A stretch of DNA of 60,000 nucleotides from Nematostella vectensis (taxonomy: Eukaryota > Cnidaria > Anthozoa > Actiniaria > Edwardsiidae): NCBI RefSeq assembly GCF_932526225.1, contig NC_064036.1, positions 9,929,519 to 9,989,518 on the forward strand, given 5' to 3'. The position numbers and the translations under genes were made by a program. The notes beneath the pieces were generated by a model. The model worked only from the letters and a program-made list of their open reading frames with translations. It did no database searches and was not told the origin of the DNA. Shown piece after piece: positions 13,301 to 28,300 of the stretch (within the stretch, counting starts at the first letter, position 1; every line of letters begins with the position of its first letter).

Positions 13301-16300
13301 GTATTGGGCCTGGGCTAGGGTTTTGGTATGTGTTGGTGCCAGATATTGACTTACTGACTTGGCTTGTTGACGTATTAACATCACATTACCTTCTGTCAGG
13401 GTGTCAAGCTGCTGAAGGAAAAGTGTCGACTTAACCTCCAAGTGGAGCGGAATCTTGACTGGGCATTTAGTCGGGCAGGTAAGCAACAACAGGCAAGGCT
13501 GATGTCCATACGATTTACACGCGATCGAGTGTTTTAGTGATGATCGCTCTGGTTCCACTCTCTGGCAATACACATGACGTTTTTCTACTTGCATCAACAG
13601 TACCAGACTTCTTGTTTAGTGGCCGCTTGTCGTCTGTAAGTGCTGGCCTGGACTACTCCCAGTACTGCTTGATACTCGGTCTGCTCGGGGAGAACTTCGG
13701 TGAAGAGCTAGAGGAGTTTGAACGCCCGTCTTCCTACTTGCACGATCCTCTAGGGCCGGTAAGTCTATGCAGCCAATGAGCTTGGGCCTAAATATAGAAC
13801 GTTTCCTGAACTAAAAAACAACAGTAATTATATGTTTGTACTACTATGGAACGTCTATTAAATAGTCAGTGAATATGCCTCTATGCCTCTAGTGTAAACG
13901 CAGCGTAACCATTCATTCACCTTCCAATATCAGCCTCCTGAGTCAGAAGACGTTTGGACGACACTGCGTATGTCCATCGTCCTTGTGAACGTCAGCTTAG
14001 AGCTCCTACCCGTGCAGCTATTCGAGCACCCGGAACAAGCCTCTGATGCACCACTCCCCTCCCTGGCGAGAATAGACTTCATCAGGTCAACCTTCGAGTT
14101 CGAGACGTTCTCTGATTGGTCCAAAACCATCGATTTGGTCTCTTCTGAAGTAATCTTTGAGGATACTAGGGGTGAGTGAATAGAATTTATGATTTCCTGT
14201 CATCCCTATGTTAACCCCAAAATAATCCATAACTTGCTATTCATTCGTATGGTCAACTGATCCTGATCCCTATCTTTCGTTCGAGGCATGCGCGCCCAAT
14301 TTTTCGTGAACCTGTTTAGGTGGGAAAACTGTTGGCAGCGGAAGTCACCTTTGTGTGTTTTGAGATGTTCACAACCATTAATCTGAACCAAACAGCTGCG
14401 TCCTTGTTATCCGTAAGATTCACTTCAGATGGGTGTATAAGGACAAGAATCATGTCTCTGTTTTTTATCATCTGTCACACTTTTCCACACGTTTCTCGAT
14501 CTCACAGAAATGGACGACGCCGACCCGTGCGTGTTCACCGAGGTGTTAATGCCCAAGAGGTCAGCAAGCTCTCCGCGTGATGATGAAGACTCGCTACAGT
14601 TCGAGGTGCATTACCGTGACACCCTGCAAAAGACCCTGATGACCATCTTGTTCAACCACAGCCGCATCGTGATGATACTAGACTACCTGCTGGACACGTA
14701 CAACTTTATCATGTGCAGGATGTTCAACGATGACGGTAAGGGAGTAATAGGTACCTGCTGGACACGTACAACTTTATCATGTGCAGGATGTTCAACGATG
14801 ACGGTAAGGGGGTGATAGGTACCTGCTGGACACGTACAACTTTATCATGTGCAGGATGTTCAACGATGACGGTAAGGGAGTGATAGGTACCTGCTGGACA
14901 CTTACAACTTTATCATGTGCAGGATGTTCAAAGATGACGGTAAGGTAGTGATAGCTACCTGCTGGACACGTACAACTTTATCATGTGCAGGATGTTCAAG
15001 GATGACGGTAAGGGAGTGATAGCTACCTGCTGGACACGTGCAACTTTATCATGTGCAGGATGTTCAACGATGACGGTAAGGGAGTGATAGGTACCTACCT
15101 ACAACTTTATCATGTGCAGGATGTTCAACGATGACGGTAAGGGGGTGATAGGTACCTGCTGGACACGTACAACTTTATCATGTGCAGGATGTTCAACGAT
15201 GACGGTAAGGGAGTGATAGGTACCTGCTGGACACTTACAACTTTATCATGTGCAGGATGTTCAAAGATGACGGTAAGGTAGTGATAGCTACCTGCTGGAC
15301 ACGTACAACTTTATCATGTGCAGGATGTTCAAGGATGACGGTAAGGGAGTGATAGCTACCTGCTGGACACGTGCAACTTTATCATGTGCAGGATGTTCAA
15401 CGATGACGGTAAGGGAGTGATAGGTACCTACCTACAACTTTATCATGTGCAGGATGTTCAACGATAACGGTAAGGGAGTGATAGGTACCTGCTGGACACT
15501 TACAACTTTATCATGTGCAGGGTGTTCAACGATGACGGTAAGGGAGTGATAGGTACCTGCTGGACACTTACAACTTTATCATGTGCAGGATGTTCAAAGA
15601 TGACGGTAAGGTAGTGATAGCTACCTGCTGGACACGTACAACTTTATCATGTGCAGGATGTTTAAGGATGACGGTAAGGGAGTGATAGGTACCTACCTAC
15701 AACTTTATCATGTGCAGGATGTTCAAGGGTGACGGTAAGGCAGTGATAGGTACCTGCTGGACACCTACAACTTTATCATGTGCAGGATGTTTAAGGATGA
15801 CGGTAAGGGAGTGATAGGTACCTACGTACAACTTTATCATGTGCAGGATGTTCAAGGATGACGGTAAGGGAGTGATAGGTACCTACTGGACACCTACACC
15901 TTTATCATGTGCAGGATGTTCAAGGGTGACGGTAAGGGAGTGATAGGTACCTGCTGGACACCTACAACTTTATCATGTGCAGGATGTTCAAGGGTGACGG
16001 TAAGGGAGTTGTAGGTACCTACTGGACACGTACAACTTTATAGACAAGTCTCGTGTGTAGACAACACATACACTTATGGTGAGAAGAATGGCGCATATCT
16101 TAATTGAGTTTGTCATGTGGCAATATCACTAAAAGCAATTCTACAATACCTAATGAACCATTCCTAACCACATCCCGTGATATTGATGCCGATGGAAGAC
16201 TGTTTAATATCTTTTACCTTAAGAACCCAAAGACCAAGAGACCACTAGTGCCACAACTATGGCAGACGAAACGTTAGATCAAGAAGAATCCGTCTCTAAG

Positions 16301-19300
16301 GCAACTTCTCCCCAGACCTCCTCTCCAGCCCAGTCAGGCGTGGTTACTAAGTGTGAACTACCTACTGCGCAGGCGCAAGTGCAGAAGACGTTTGAGTTGA
16401 AGGTGAACATTTCGGGAACGGAATTTGTGGTGCTAGAGAGTCTCGGGACTCGGGACACAAATGCTGTCGTACTTAAGGTATGTGCTCTGTCCACCACTGT
16501 ACACTAGTTTACTCAGCTGTACTATACTCTATCTTTATTCCAGTGTAAGCGTGTACCACACCCACTGTTTACTTGTTCACTGCACTGTACTCTACCCCCC
16601 TCTTTGCCTCAGTGAAAGCATAAGCTGTCCTTAATAGCCGTTTTCCACTGTTAACTTGTTTCTTCAAGTTGACCTCTGTACTCACGTCAATCCTCAGTAT
16701 TTGTACGTCTGCATTACTCGCTAGTTGATCCCTGTGCTTATTTGAATCCTCCTTGTGCTAATTTGTACGTTCTCACCAGCTGACCGCAGTGTTAGCATGG
16801 CGACCGCACCTGCAGACCCAGAAGTGGTTATCGTGCAGCATTCAGAACTTGGAGATGTTTTCCTGCATCTTCTCGTGCGAGGAAGACACCGCCCAGTCCA
16901 TCATTGACCCAACCACAGCACTGATCGACCTGAACAATGCTCGCCGCCAACTGGGCCGTCGCACCGTGGGGCTTCTAGAAATTACCAGCGAACCTCTTCC
17001 AAGTGTAGAGGTACAGGGAAATGCAGTTGAATCCCGTGAAACGAGGAAACCAAACCCTGATCTTGTCCCTATAGTGTCGGCGCGTAGAGTAGTAGTACAA
17101 CTGCTTTACTTTTGTACATTTCCAAAGAACAGTTTTATGATTTCTAGCCACAGAAACCATGGCTTGCTTTCGGCATTTAAAAGCATTTTTTCACTACAGT
17201 ACTAAATCTGTGGGGCTACCGCGCCTTTACTTTGTGATTTTCACTTCAGCAGTCCAAAAATCCAAAAAAATAGGGAACTTTCATAAGCAGTCCTTATTAA
17301 ATCGGGCGACGCTAATTGTTTTATACAGTACTCCACGTATACGCCTATCCTCGCGAATTTCGTGCCTTTACTCCACGACTGTTGTTGTTGCAGATAACTC
17401 TTCAGTCTTCCTTCAACATGCGGATTTCGTACAATGATTACAAGTTGTACCTGAGTATCTTTGACTCGGTGATGCGCCAGCTTAACAAGGCCATGAAGAC
17501 AGAGAGCAAGGCCAAGCAAGAAATCCCAGACCATGACTTCGATGGTTCGTACTAAACTACTCTGTCACTTTTTGGTTGTAAAATTTTATGTTATGAACAA
17601 GAATCCTCTAATGAAGGATACCAAGAGTCCTACAATGTTATTCATAAAGCCATGTTTTAATTGAACTTCAACTCCTTTGTCTTAGCTCCAATAGAATTAT
17701 CATCTGTTTTTAGACGCTCTCGTTCGCCGTTTGATGGAGCTAGGGTTCGAGGAGGTAGACTGCATTAACGCACTAATCGCGACGGCTGGGCGGCTTGAGG
17801 CATCGGCCACGTGGCTGCTAGAGAACGCAACACCCATTATCCCCGCTAAGCAGGGCGATGGTGAGGGCTGGCAGTTCGCCGGATTTGAAGTACGTATCTA
17901 CTTTGGCAATGATCTTGTATGGAATAAGTAGCAAGGGACTCGCCACACCCAATACTCCTGCTAATCAGGATAAGGGGAAGGCTGGTACTTCTTCAGGTAT
18001 GAATCAACACAAGGTTGAAAAGGTATGTTAAACGCCTCTGTGAAACAGAGTGGTTGCGCTGACGTTTCGTGCGTTAGCCCTTCGTCGTAGCTCCCCAGGA
18101 TTGATGTACGGCTGAATCCATAATGTTGTTAGGTAGTAAAGACACGCTTTCACAGCTACAATATTGACAATTTCATTCACGCTGTAAGCGAGATTAATGA
18201 ACGAAGCTATTATACAATCATGAGCGTGAACTGTCATTGATGACGATTTGAAGGGTCAGCATTCCCGCCCGTTTATTCCAGGTAATAAAGTTAATGCAGG
18301 CGACAGATTAAAAGTACGTATTGTTTCCATAACCAGCGCATCTGTATAAATTGTTCTCGTGCTGTGATGAAAATGCTCATATTTTAGAATACACGCAGGT
18401 TGGTATAACATTATTTTACGATTTTAGGGAAACAAGTCTAGCGGTTTAGAATATAAAATTTGAATTTAGCGCTCAGAGCAATTGTTCTGACATGTTGGGT
18501 CATTGAAATCCTGGTGGTGGGAGGAGCTTTTATATTGGAACCTCGTGTTTAACCTCTGTACCGGCTTCCAAAATGTCTTCACTTAAATTCCAAGCAGGGA
18601 TATAAAGCTATCAATTTAGGCTGTGTAGACTCAGTCTCCTACCTCGGACCTATTGCTTGTAAAGGAAGAGGCCTTATCTTTCAGCTACTACAGCGCTACT
18701 AACGCCATTCCATGATGGTCGCCCTTTCGTCCATTTACTGTTGGTATCTCTCTACAGGTTCGTGCAGGTACAGTGTGTGTGTGTCTTATCGATGACTGCG
18801 GAGACACGGACGTTCCGCTGATAGAGCTCAGTACACAGGGTGAGTATTTGTGAGACTGGGGGCATGTGTAGGGTGTGGTACAAGGTTCGTGTGTCTTATC
18901 GATGACTGCGGAGACACGGACGTTCCGCTGATAGAGCTCAGTACACAGGGTGAGTATTTGTGAGACTGGGGGCATGTGTAGGGTGTGGTACAAGGAGTAT
19001 TTGTGAGACTGGGGGCATGTGTAGGGTGTGGTACAAGGTTCGTGTGTCTTATCGATGACTGCGGAGACACGGACGTTCCGCTGATAGAGCTCAGTACACA
19101 GGGTGAGTATTTGTGAGACTGGGGGCATGTGTAGGGTATGGTACAGTGTGCGTGTGTCTTATCGATGACTGCGGAGACACGGACGTTCCGCTGATAGAGC
19201 TCAGCACACAGGGTGAGTATTTGTGAGACTGGGGGCATGTGTAAGGTGTGGTACAAGGTTCGTGTGTCTGATCGATGACTGCGGAGACACGGAGTGAGTA

Positions 19301-22300
19301 TTTGTGAGATTGGGGGCATGTGTAGGGTGTGATACTGCTGATAACTTTGGTAGGGCGAAGAAGGGGTCTGAAAAGAGCTTGAATGATATATGGAGGCAAT
19401 ATTGATCCTAGTGATGTAGATGATATTGTTCTTGGAGATTATGATGACCGACTGATGATTGTATAACTTTCAAGCAAAGTGTTTATGTTGATGATGATAA
19501 TGGTGTTGTTCATGTTGGTGATGCTGCTGCTGATAATTATGGTAGTAGGATAATTAGTGCAGTTGTTTGTGATATCTTCTTGCTGTAGGCCTGTACTTTT
19601 GGCACGATCTGCAAGCCACTGGTGATGGCGCCGCTAACTGTACGCTCACTGTCGAGTATTATAACCGCATGGTGTCTGGCTGGGAGCCTTGGATAGAGCC
19701 ATGGAAGTAAGTACTGTTCTTGCCTTAATTGTCAAGTTATTGTTATTATAATTCCTTAAATCACCGATATCGAAAATAACAAAACTGCATAAACAATATA
19801 TACAAATAATTCTTTATTGTCTGCCATAATTTTTTTTAATAAAAGGCGACTTGCAATAAGTGATCGCTGTCTAAGGATGCAGAAGCACAGTTTTTTTCAG
19901 ATATTTCTGAAAAATATCCCAAGCTGACCTCACCGTAGTTTAGATCCGGGTCCTCTTGGATGAAAAGCGAAGCCCGTACCACTGAATTGAATCACTGAGT
20001 CAATGGAAGTGTTTATATGATAATGCTTATATTGATAATGATGACGTTTGAGATTATGCTTGCGATGACGATATTGTTTGCGTTAATGGTGGAGATAAGT
20101 TATATTGATGATGATAATATTGTAAGATTATGCTGTGGATAGTCATCATCGAAACCAAAAGTTTTATTGTAGCGACGCGCTACCGTGATCACCAAGGTAA
20201 AGGAAACTGGCCAATTATTGTCAGTTTGGTTTACTTCCACTGACTGCCAAAGTGGCCACGGTAGCGCGCGTCGCATTGTAAGAAGCAAAGCTCGCACCTT
20301 TGAACATACGCGCCGCTAAGGTGGCCACGGTAGCGCGCGTTGCATTGTAAGAAGCAAAGCTCGCACCTTTGAACATACGCGCCGCTGTAAGTGGTTAAGC
20401 GAGAGTTTCTAATTGTGCAAAGCCTCCAAGGCGAGGGGACCTTAAAGTGTTTATACCTCTTCCATATTTTGCTCGGTTGTCACGTTTCAGATGTCAGCTC
20501 CACTGGCAGCAGCAGCAAAAGACAAAGAAGACACCCAAACGACTCCTCGTCAAACTTGACGGTTAGTGGATTAGTATTTTGTTAGCTTGAGACAAAACAC
20601 CCAAACGACTCCTCGTCAAACTGGACGCGCTAAGTAAATTAGTATATCCCTAGCTTGAGACAAAGAAGACACCCAAACGACTCCTCGTCAACTAAACGGT
20701 TAGTGAAATAGTATTTTGCTAGCTTTTTTTGCTACTTTTTACCTGACTTAACTTGATACCTCTTTACTTTTAAAATTGCCGTCGAATGCGTCCACCAAAA
20801 TATTAGATACGTATGTACATATGCAGCAGACTTTGAAAGCTCTTCTCAATAACGAGGTGTCCTTTTTTAAATGGGTGTCCTTATAGTGGGTCCTTATAGT
20901 GGGTCCTTATAGTGGTGTCCTTACACTTAGGGCATCGTTAAGTTTTCACAGTACAAAAAGCACTATTACGTGTTTTTTATCAGTTATTCTAACTAAACAT
21001 TAAGCTCTGAAATCGTCGGTGGCGTATTCCAGTGCCTGATCGACTCCGTGTAAATCCCAACCCCATCACGTTATGATTTTCCCCAGCCCCCGACCGACTG
21101 GATATCACCGTCACCACCGTCCTCATCAACATGATCAACCAGACTTTGTCCAGCTGGACAGAGGACCTCTACGGGAGGGCGGACTCCCTCACTTCCCCCG
21201 CCCCGTCCGCTGCCACCAGCAGTACCACCCTGGTGGCAGCAGGCTCAAGCTCCACCCTGGTGGGGTCCCGCGCCAGGGATGATAGCTTCAGCCGTAGCGT
21301 CAGTGTAGAGAGTGGAGGAGGAAGCCCCGAGAGAAGACCAGAATCTAGCACTTCTCTCGTGTCGCTTGGAGGACAGCACAGGAGGAGAGCCCCTTTCGTG
21401 CCTTATGCGATCAGGAATAACACTGGTAAGAAAGCCTTTGTGGCCAAGTGGTAGGGTCCTGTAGTGAGGATGGTCGTGTGTTTGAAAAAGAGTGGCGTTC
21501 AGAGTGAATCGTGGCACGATGGGTGAAAATTAAATCCTGTTCCGTATATATTATCTCGAGGCAAACCACAGATCATCGATAACTTTTAGCGTTCATCCTT
21601 TCTTATTTGATAAGTGCTGCAGATCTTTTGACATGGTGTCTTAATTGTACAAGGTTTACTGGTGTTCCCTACCATCACCACCGCTTTGTCATATTTGACT
21701 TATCATCGCTACTGTACCATAGGCTGTCTGTTGATGTTATGAACCATCACCACCGCTTTGACATATTTGACTTATCATCGTTATTGTACCATAGGCTGTC
21801 TGTTGATGTTATGAACCATCACCACCGCTTTGACATATTTGACTTATCATCGTTATTGTACCATAGACTGTCTGTTGATGTTATGAACCATCACCACCGC
21901 TTTGACATATTTGACTTATCATCGCTACTGTACCATAGGCTGTCTGTTGATGTTATGAACCATCACCACCGCTTTGACATATTTGACTTATCATCGTTAT
22001 TGTACCATAGGCTGTCTGTTGATGTTATGAACCATCACCACCGCTTTGACATATTTGACTTATCATCGCTACTGTACCATAGGCTGTCTGTTGATGTTAT
22101 GAACCATCACCACCGCTTTGACATATTTGACTTATCATCGTTATTGTACCATAGGCTGTCTGTTGATGTTATGAACCATCACCACCGCTTTGTCATATTT
22201 GACTTATCATCGTTATTGTACCATAGGCTGTCTGTTGATGTAATGAACCATCACCACCGCTTTGACATATTTGACTTATCATCGTTATTGTACCATAGGC

Positions 22301-25300
22301 TGTCTGTTGATGTTCCGTACCATTACCACCACTCCCTCCCGTGTCATCATCACGAACACAGGCCTAAAGCTGGCCCCTCATGACGCGCATGGACCTGGCT
22401 ATGACAAGATGTCCGAGTGGCGCGAGGTGGCCGCCGGCGAAGAGATTCCATTTGAGTTCAGCTCAAGGGAGAAGATGAGGCACAAGGTGAGTTTATCAGG
22501 ACTGGTGCCTCAGTTTGGGACACCAAAGCAATTACAACGCGGATAAAACAAACAACGTTCGTAGAGACAAAAGTTGCTGCCCGAGCGTTCTATTAGTTAA
22601 TCAGACATTGTGGAAGCTCAGTTAGAAATGTTAGTCAACAAAAGAGTTAGCATAAATTAAAAGTACAACTTACCATTTTAAAGCTATTCCAGCGCAAATA
22701 CCTTTCCCATCCCTAGGGGGAGGGGTACTCCCATGATTTTGGTACGGGATTTGTTCGACCTTATATATTTGACATCCTAAAATTCATCAATTTAAACGAC
22801 ATAGTTTCTTAGCTCACAACTTACACGCTCAACTACTACACTCAAAGCCTCTACAGTTACGGGAGACAGTTTTGTAGAGTTCAAGAGCGGCAAATAATAC
22901 CCCGGCGTATGTGAAGTTAAGACAATGGGGGTGTGCGGGGTCGCAAATTAACGCGACTTACCCCGTCTGGTAGAACTGTAGAAATGCCCCGAATCTAGGT
23001 CGAGAGAAACATATGAAAGACAGTGTTCTACCTCTGGAACTTCTCCTGACCGTAGAAATATAGTGCGGGGGTGTCAAGCATGTTAATTCCACTGCGATGG
23101 TCCTTCACGAGATATTCACCATAACCAATAACAATACTATGTCTACTCATTTTCTGCTGTTTCCCTCGACAGGACACCCATGATTTCATCGTGCACCAAA
23201 TAGTTGTTCAGGTGGAAGGCTGGGCACCTGTGACCCCAGTATCTGTCGACCGTGTTGGGAAGTTCTTCCGGCAGGCTCAACCACAGGCCACGGATGGGAA
23301 CCCTGTGGTACGTTAATTTTATATCCGTGATGGACTATGGAAAGAACTAGTAAAATGGACTAATGTAAAATTCTCAGTCCTTGTAACGCTTATTGCTAAG
23401 ATATTTATTAACCAGTTGTTCTGTATGTCGTAGGCATCATATAATAATCCCGCACGCATTGTGTTTGTTTATATATTTCTCAGGCATCAGATATTCATCC
23501 CGCACGCATTGTGTTTGTTTGTGTATTTCACAGGCATCATATAATAATCCCGCACGCATTGTGTTTGTTTATGTATTTCTCAGGCATCATATAATAATCC
23601 CGCACGCATTGTGTTTGTTTATGTATTTCTCAGGCATCAGATATTCATCCCGCGCGGATTGTGTTCTTTTGTGTATTTCTCAGGCATCAGATATTCATCC
23701 CGCGCGCATTGTGTTCGTTTATGTATTTCTCAGGCATCAGATATTCATCCCGCGCGGATTGTGTTCTTTTGTGTATTTCTCAGGCATCAGATATTCATCC
23801 CGCGCGCATTGTGTTCGTTTGTGTATTTCTCAGGCATCAGATATTCATCCCGCGCGGATTGTGTTCGTTTGTGTATTTCTCAGGCATCATATATTCATCC
23901 CGCGCGGATTGTGTTCGTTTGTGTATTTCTCAGGCATCAGATATTCATCCCGCACGCATTGTGTTTGACGTGACGTTGGAAGGCGGGGCTCGCAAGGTGG
24001 TCTCCGTCCAGTCCTCTCTTTCCGTCCTCAACAAGACCGATATTCCAGTGGAAGTCAAGCTTCAGGGACCCACATCATACCAGGGTAGAAAGTTTCATAT
24101 TTGAGTAAATTTTTTTACTCGATATTTTGGTTGCTTTGCCCAGATATTTGCCTTGCAATGAAGCCAACTGGATCTGGTCCTGAAAAGTGAAGCTCCACTT
24201 CCGCTAAGTCCGCAACCGGAATTAGCGGAATTTTGAATATAACGCTACTGCTACGCTTTTGTCAATGGAGTAGATATATGTCTTCTTTCTTGAAAAACTT
24301 GCAAAAAAAGGTTAAATAGTTTCCAGTTACCGTCGTTCCGAAACGTGTTTCCTGTTAACCTTGTTTCCCCTGTTGATCTACAGGTCACGTGACCCTCCCT
24401 CCTATCCAACCGCACAAGCACATGTGCATCCCGCTGCGTGCGGTCACGTGGCAGCTGTACGCGCGCCCCCAGGGCGTGAGCGTGGGATTCTGCTCAGAGC
24501 CCATGGAGTGGAAGAGCGTGACCAGAACTCACCACACGGTGGGGTACGCACGTGAGTGCCACGCCCCCGGCAGCACAAAGAAATTCAGGTATGAGAACAG
24601 ACCAGATGTACCAGTGCCTTGAGCACGTGAATGCCACGCCCCCGGTAGCACAAAGAAGTTCAGGTATGAGAATAGACCAGATGTACAGAGCCTTTAGTAC
24701 AAAGAAATTCAGGTATGAGAACAGACCAGATATACCAGTGCCTTTAGCACAAATAAATTCAGGTATGAGAACAGACCAGATGTACCAGTGCCGTGAGCAC
24801 GTGAATGCCACGCCCCCGGTAGCAGAAAGAAATGCAGGTATGAGAACAGACCAGATGTACCAGTGCCTTGAGCACGTGAATGTTACGCCCCCGGTAGCAC
24901 AAAGAAGTTCAGGTATGAGAACAGACAAGATGTACAAAGCCTTTAGCACAAAGAAATTCAGGTATGAGAACAGACCAGATACACCAGTGCCTTTAGCACA
25001 AAGAAATTCAGGTATGAGAACAGACCAGATGTACAGAGCCTTTCGCACAAAGAAATCTAGGTACGAGAACAGACCAGATGTACAGAGCCTTTAGCACGTG
25101 AATGCCACACCCCCGGTAGCAGAAAGAAATTCAGGTATGAGAACAGAGCAGATGTATCAGAGCCTTTAGCACAAAGAAATTCAGGTATTAGAACAGACCA
25201 GATGTACAGAGCCTTTAGCACGTGAATGCCACGCCCCCGGCAGCACAAAGAAATTCAAATTAAGTAGTGTGTCTATGTGATTGACGTGAATGTCACGCCC

Positions 25301-28300
25301 TAGGAGGCACATAGGGACCAGGTCAAGCATTCTGTTTCTTGCGTGTCCAACTCGAAGAACAAAATTTAAGATTAGTGAATGAGAAAATGTGATGGAGAAA
25401 ATGTGCCAAAATGTTTTGATTTAAAAGCTGATTCTTAATAAATGCAACATGTTTTATGCCTCAGGGCTTTCATTAACTTTATAGTAGGCGGTGGAGATTG
25501 ATAAGTAGGAGTGGAAGTAATTTTATCTTTTTTAGTTCAAATAAAACTTAAGCCGACTTTAAAAAAAAAGTAGCCGGCGCTCGGTGGAAAATAGCTGGCG
25601 CTTCCGCCGGCCGCCGGGGCCATGTGTGGTATAACCTTAGATAGTCCACTTGTTATATTCCATGCACTGATCTGTTTGTTTGTCAGGTTTTGCACGTGTG
25701 ATTTGATGCTACATATGACACGCTACATAGACTGATCGGTCTATTTGTCAGGTTTTGTACGTGTGATTTGACGCTACATATGACACGCTACATAGACTGA
25801 TCGGTCTATTTGTCAGGTTTTGCACGTGTGATTTAACGCTACATATGACACGCTACATAGACTGATCGGTCTATTCGTCAGATTTTGCACATATGATATG
25901 ACGCTACATATGACACGCTACATAGACTGATCGGTCCATTTTTCAGGTTCTGTGCCGTCGTTCGGCGGGAAGGCTTTCCCGAAGATGACGTCATGAGTGA
26001 ACTGGTCTATCAGCCCAGCACCTTCAAGTTAGTGTCCCATCCGGCGCACACCATCTCGATAGTGGCCCCTGTGGTTCTAATCAACCTGTTGCCGTGTGAC
26101 CTGAGCTATCAAGTCAAGAGCGTCGGTGTCAAGGGGGACATCAAGGCTGGCCGCTCCACCCCTATTTACTCGGTGAGTCAAGGTTATTAGAAGGACTGCG
26201 GTGAGTTAAGGTTATTAGAGGGACTGCGGTGATTCAAGGTTATTAGAGGGACTGCGGTGAGTCAGATTATTAGAGGGACTGCGGTGAGTCAAGGTTATTA
26301 GAGGGACTGCGTCACAAGTTGATAGAGAATTAATGATACACGAGCCTTCCATCACAATTAAATGGTCTGTGTCACGAGTTTCCCGTGGGTTTCCCGTTTC
26401 CCGCGGTTTACTAAACAACCCGCTATTGATAGAGAGACTGAATACTACATGAGCCTTCCATCACAATTAAATGGTCTGCGTAACGAGTTTCCCGTGGGCC
26501 GCGGTTTACTAAACATCCTGCGATTGATAGAGAGACTGAATGATACACGAGCCTTCCATCACAATTAAAGGGTCTGCGTAACGAGTTTCCCGTGGGCCGC
26601 GGTTTACTAAACATCCTGCTATTGATAGAAAGACTGAATGATACACGAGCCTTCTATCACAAGAAAAAAGCCTGAGGAATCTAATATATTGTGTTTGCAT
26701 TATTTGTGAGGAGGTCTAAGCAATTTCCCTGCCAATATCTTTATTTGGGGTCCATAATTCTTACACACCTTTTCGTTTCGATCGTGTAAGACTCACACCG
26801 TTCACGTGTTTGCTATCTTTCAGGCGGATCCAGACAAGCCATTTGACCTCGGCTTTAGCATTGAGAACTTCACGTATTGTGAGAATCTGCGCGTCACCAA
26901 GCGTGGCAATCTCGCGGAACACCCGATCACACACGTGGAACTACGGGACACTAACCGACGATCACTAGTTCTTAACGTGTTGGTCATCGTACGACCAGGA
27001 GGGGCGCTAAGGGTAAGCAGATATTTCCTGGGAATCTTAGAGAACAATTAATCATGGCTAGTCCACATCGGAACACTTGATCACACCTGGGTTGAGATAC
27101 CAGTCGAATATATCAACAAGGCAACTATTCATCTCTAGTTACCGAAGAGCCCTTCTCATCCATGTTTTGTCACTTCTCTAAATCTAGATTTATTACTCGA
27201 ATAAAGTAAACTCGTTTGTAAGAGGTGGGGTTTCACGATTACTTATTTGGTTTTTCTTAATATTTCAGTTTGTCCTCTGCCATTTTGAGTAAATTGAAAC
27301 CCTATTTATAGACACAACTAAGACCTATACCAGTCCTTATTAATAAGTTTTCCTTAGAGCGGGGTTCCTTTTACATTCAAACACACTGTCTACAGCCGTT
27401 CATCTCTCGGCTTTCAGATATCTATCTTCGCGCCATACTGGATGGTGAATAACACAGGGATCCCGCTCATCTTCAGACAGGAGGGCTCGTCCCACGAGAT
27501 GGCGGGTCAGTTTGAAGAGCACGAGATGGCGCGAAGTCTCACGCCGCTTCTCTTCAGCTTCATCGACAGGGACACGCCCGGCAGGTCTGTACCTACGCAG
27601 TTCACTGTTTTTCCACAGTCGTCATGACATAACGTCCCTTTTGTTTAAATATGTTTTGTGGTGATTTCTAGGTGTCAGATGCGTATTGGCAATTCATACC
27701 ACGCAGGGACTGGGAAGCCCATATGGTAAGTATGTCTACTCGGCACAAAACACGCGTGGTAGGACATCCCCACGCGTGTATCACCCGTGCCATAGTGTGT
27801 CCCATTTGATCCAACCACACAGTGACGGACGCGTGCTTAGGCGTGTTTTATCTCAATGCTTTAAGTACAATTCGTTGTTAATCGTTTTTCTTTAACGCGA
27901 TTATGTGCGGATTCTTATTTGCTCCTCTCTTTCAGGTGCTCTCCATTTTCGTTGGACACTCCCAGGGAGTTCAACCGTGTTCACGCTCGACAGGCCGACG
28001 GGAGGCCAGATAAGTAAGTAGTTTGGCCTCTTCTGGTGTATATAGTACATGAATTTCACTGCTTTCGATGAGAATGTTGAATGTTTGAGTATTTTATCAG
28101 AGAGTCTGTGTGTTCTGTTGCGAAATGCTGTATATCATAACAGATTACGTATGTGAGATGCTGTATATCATTACAGAGTGCGTATGTGAGATGCTGTATT
28201 TCATTACAGAGTGCGTATGTGAGATGCTGTATATCATTACAAAGTGCGTATGTGAGATGCTGTATATCATTACAAAGTGCGTATGTGAGATGATGTATAT

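Noticed and set aside
21607-22383. 258-codon frame with a 24-residue period
   Set aside because: It is the 72-bp acceptor array of intron 32; the true exon 33 uses another phase.
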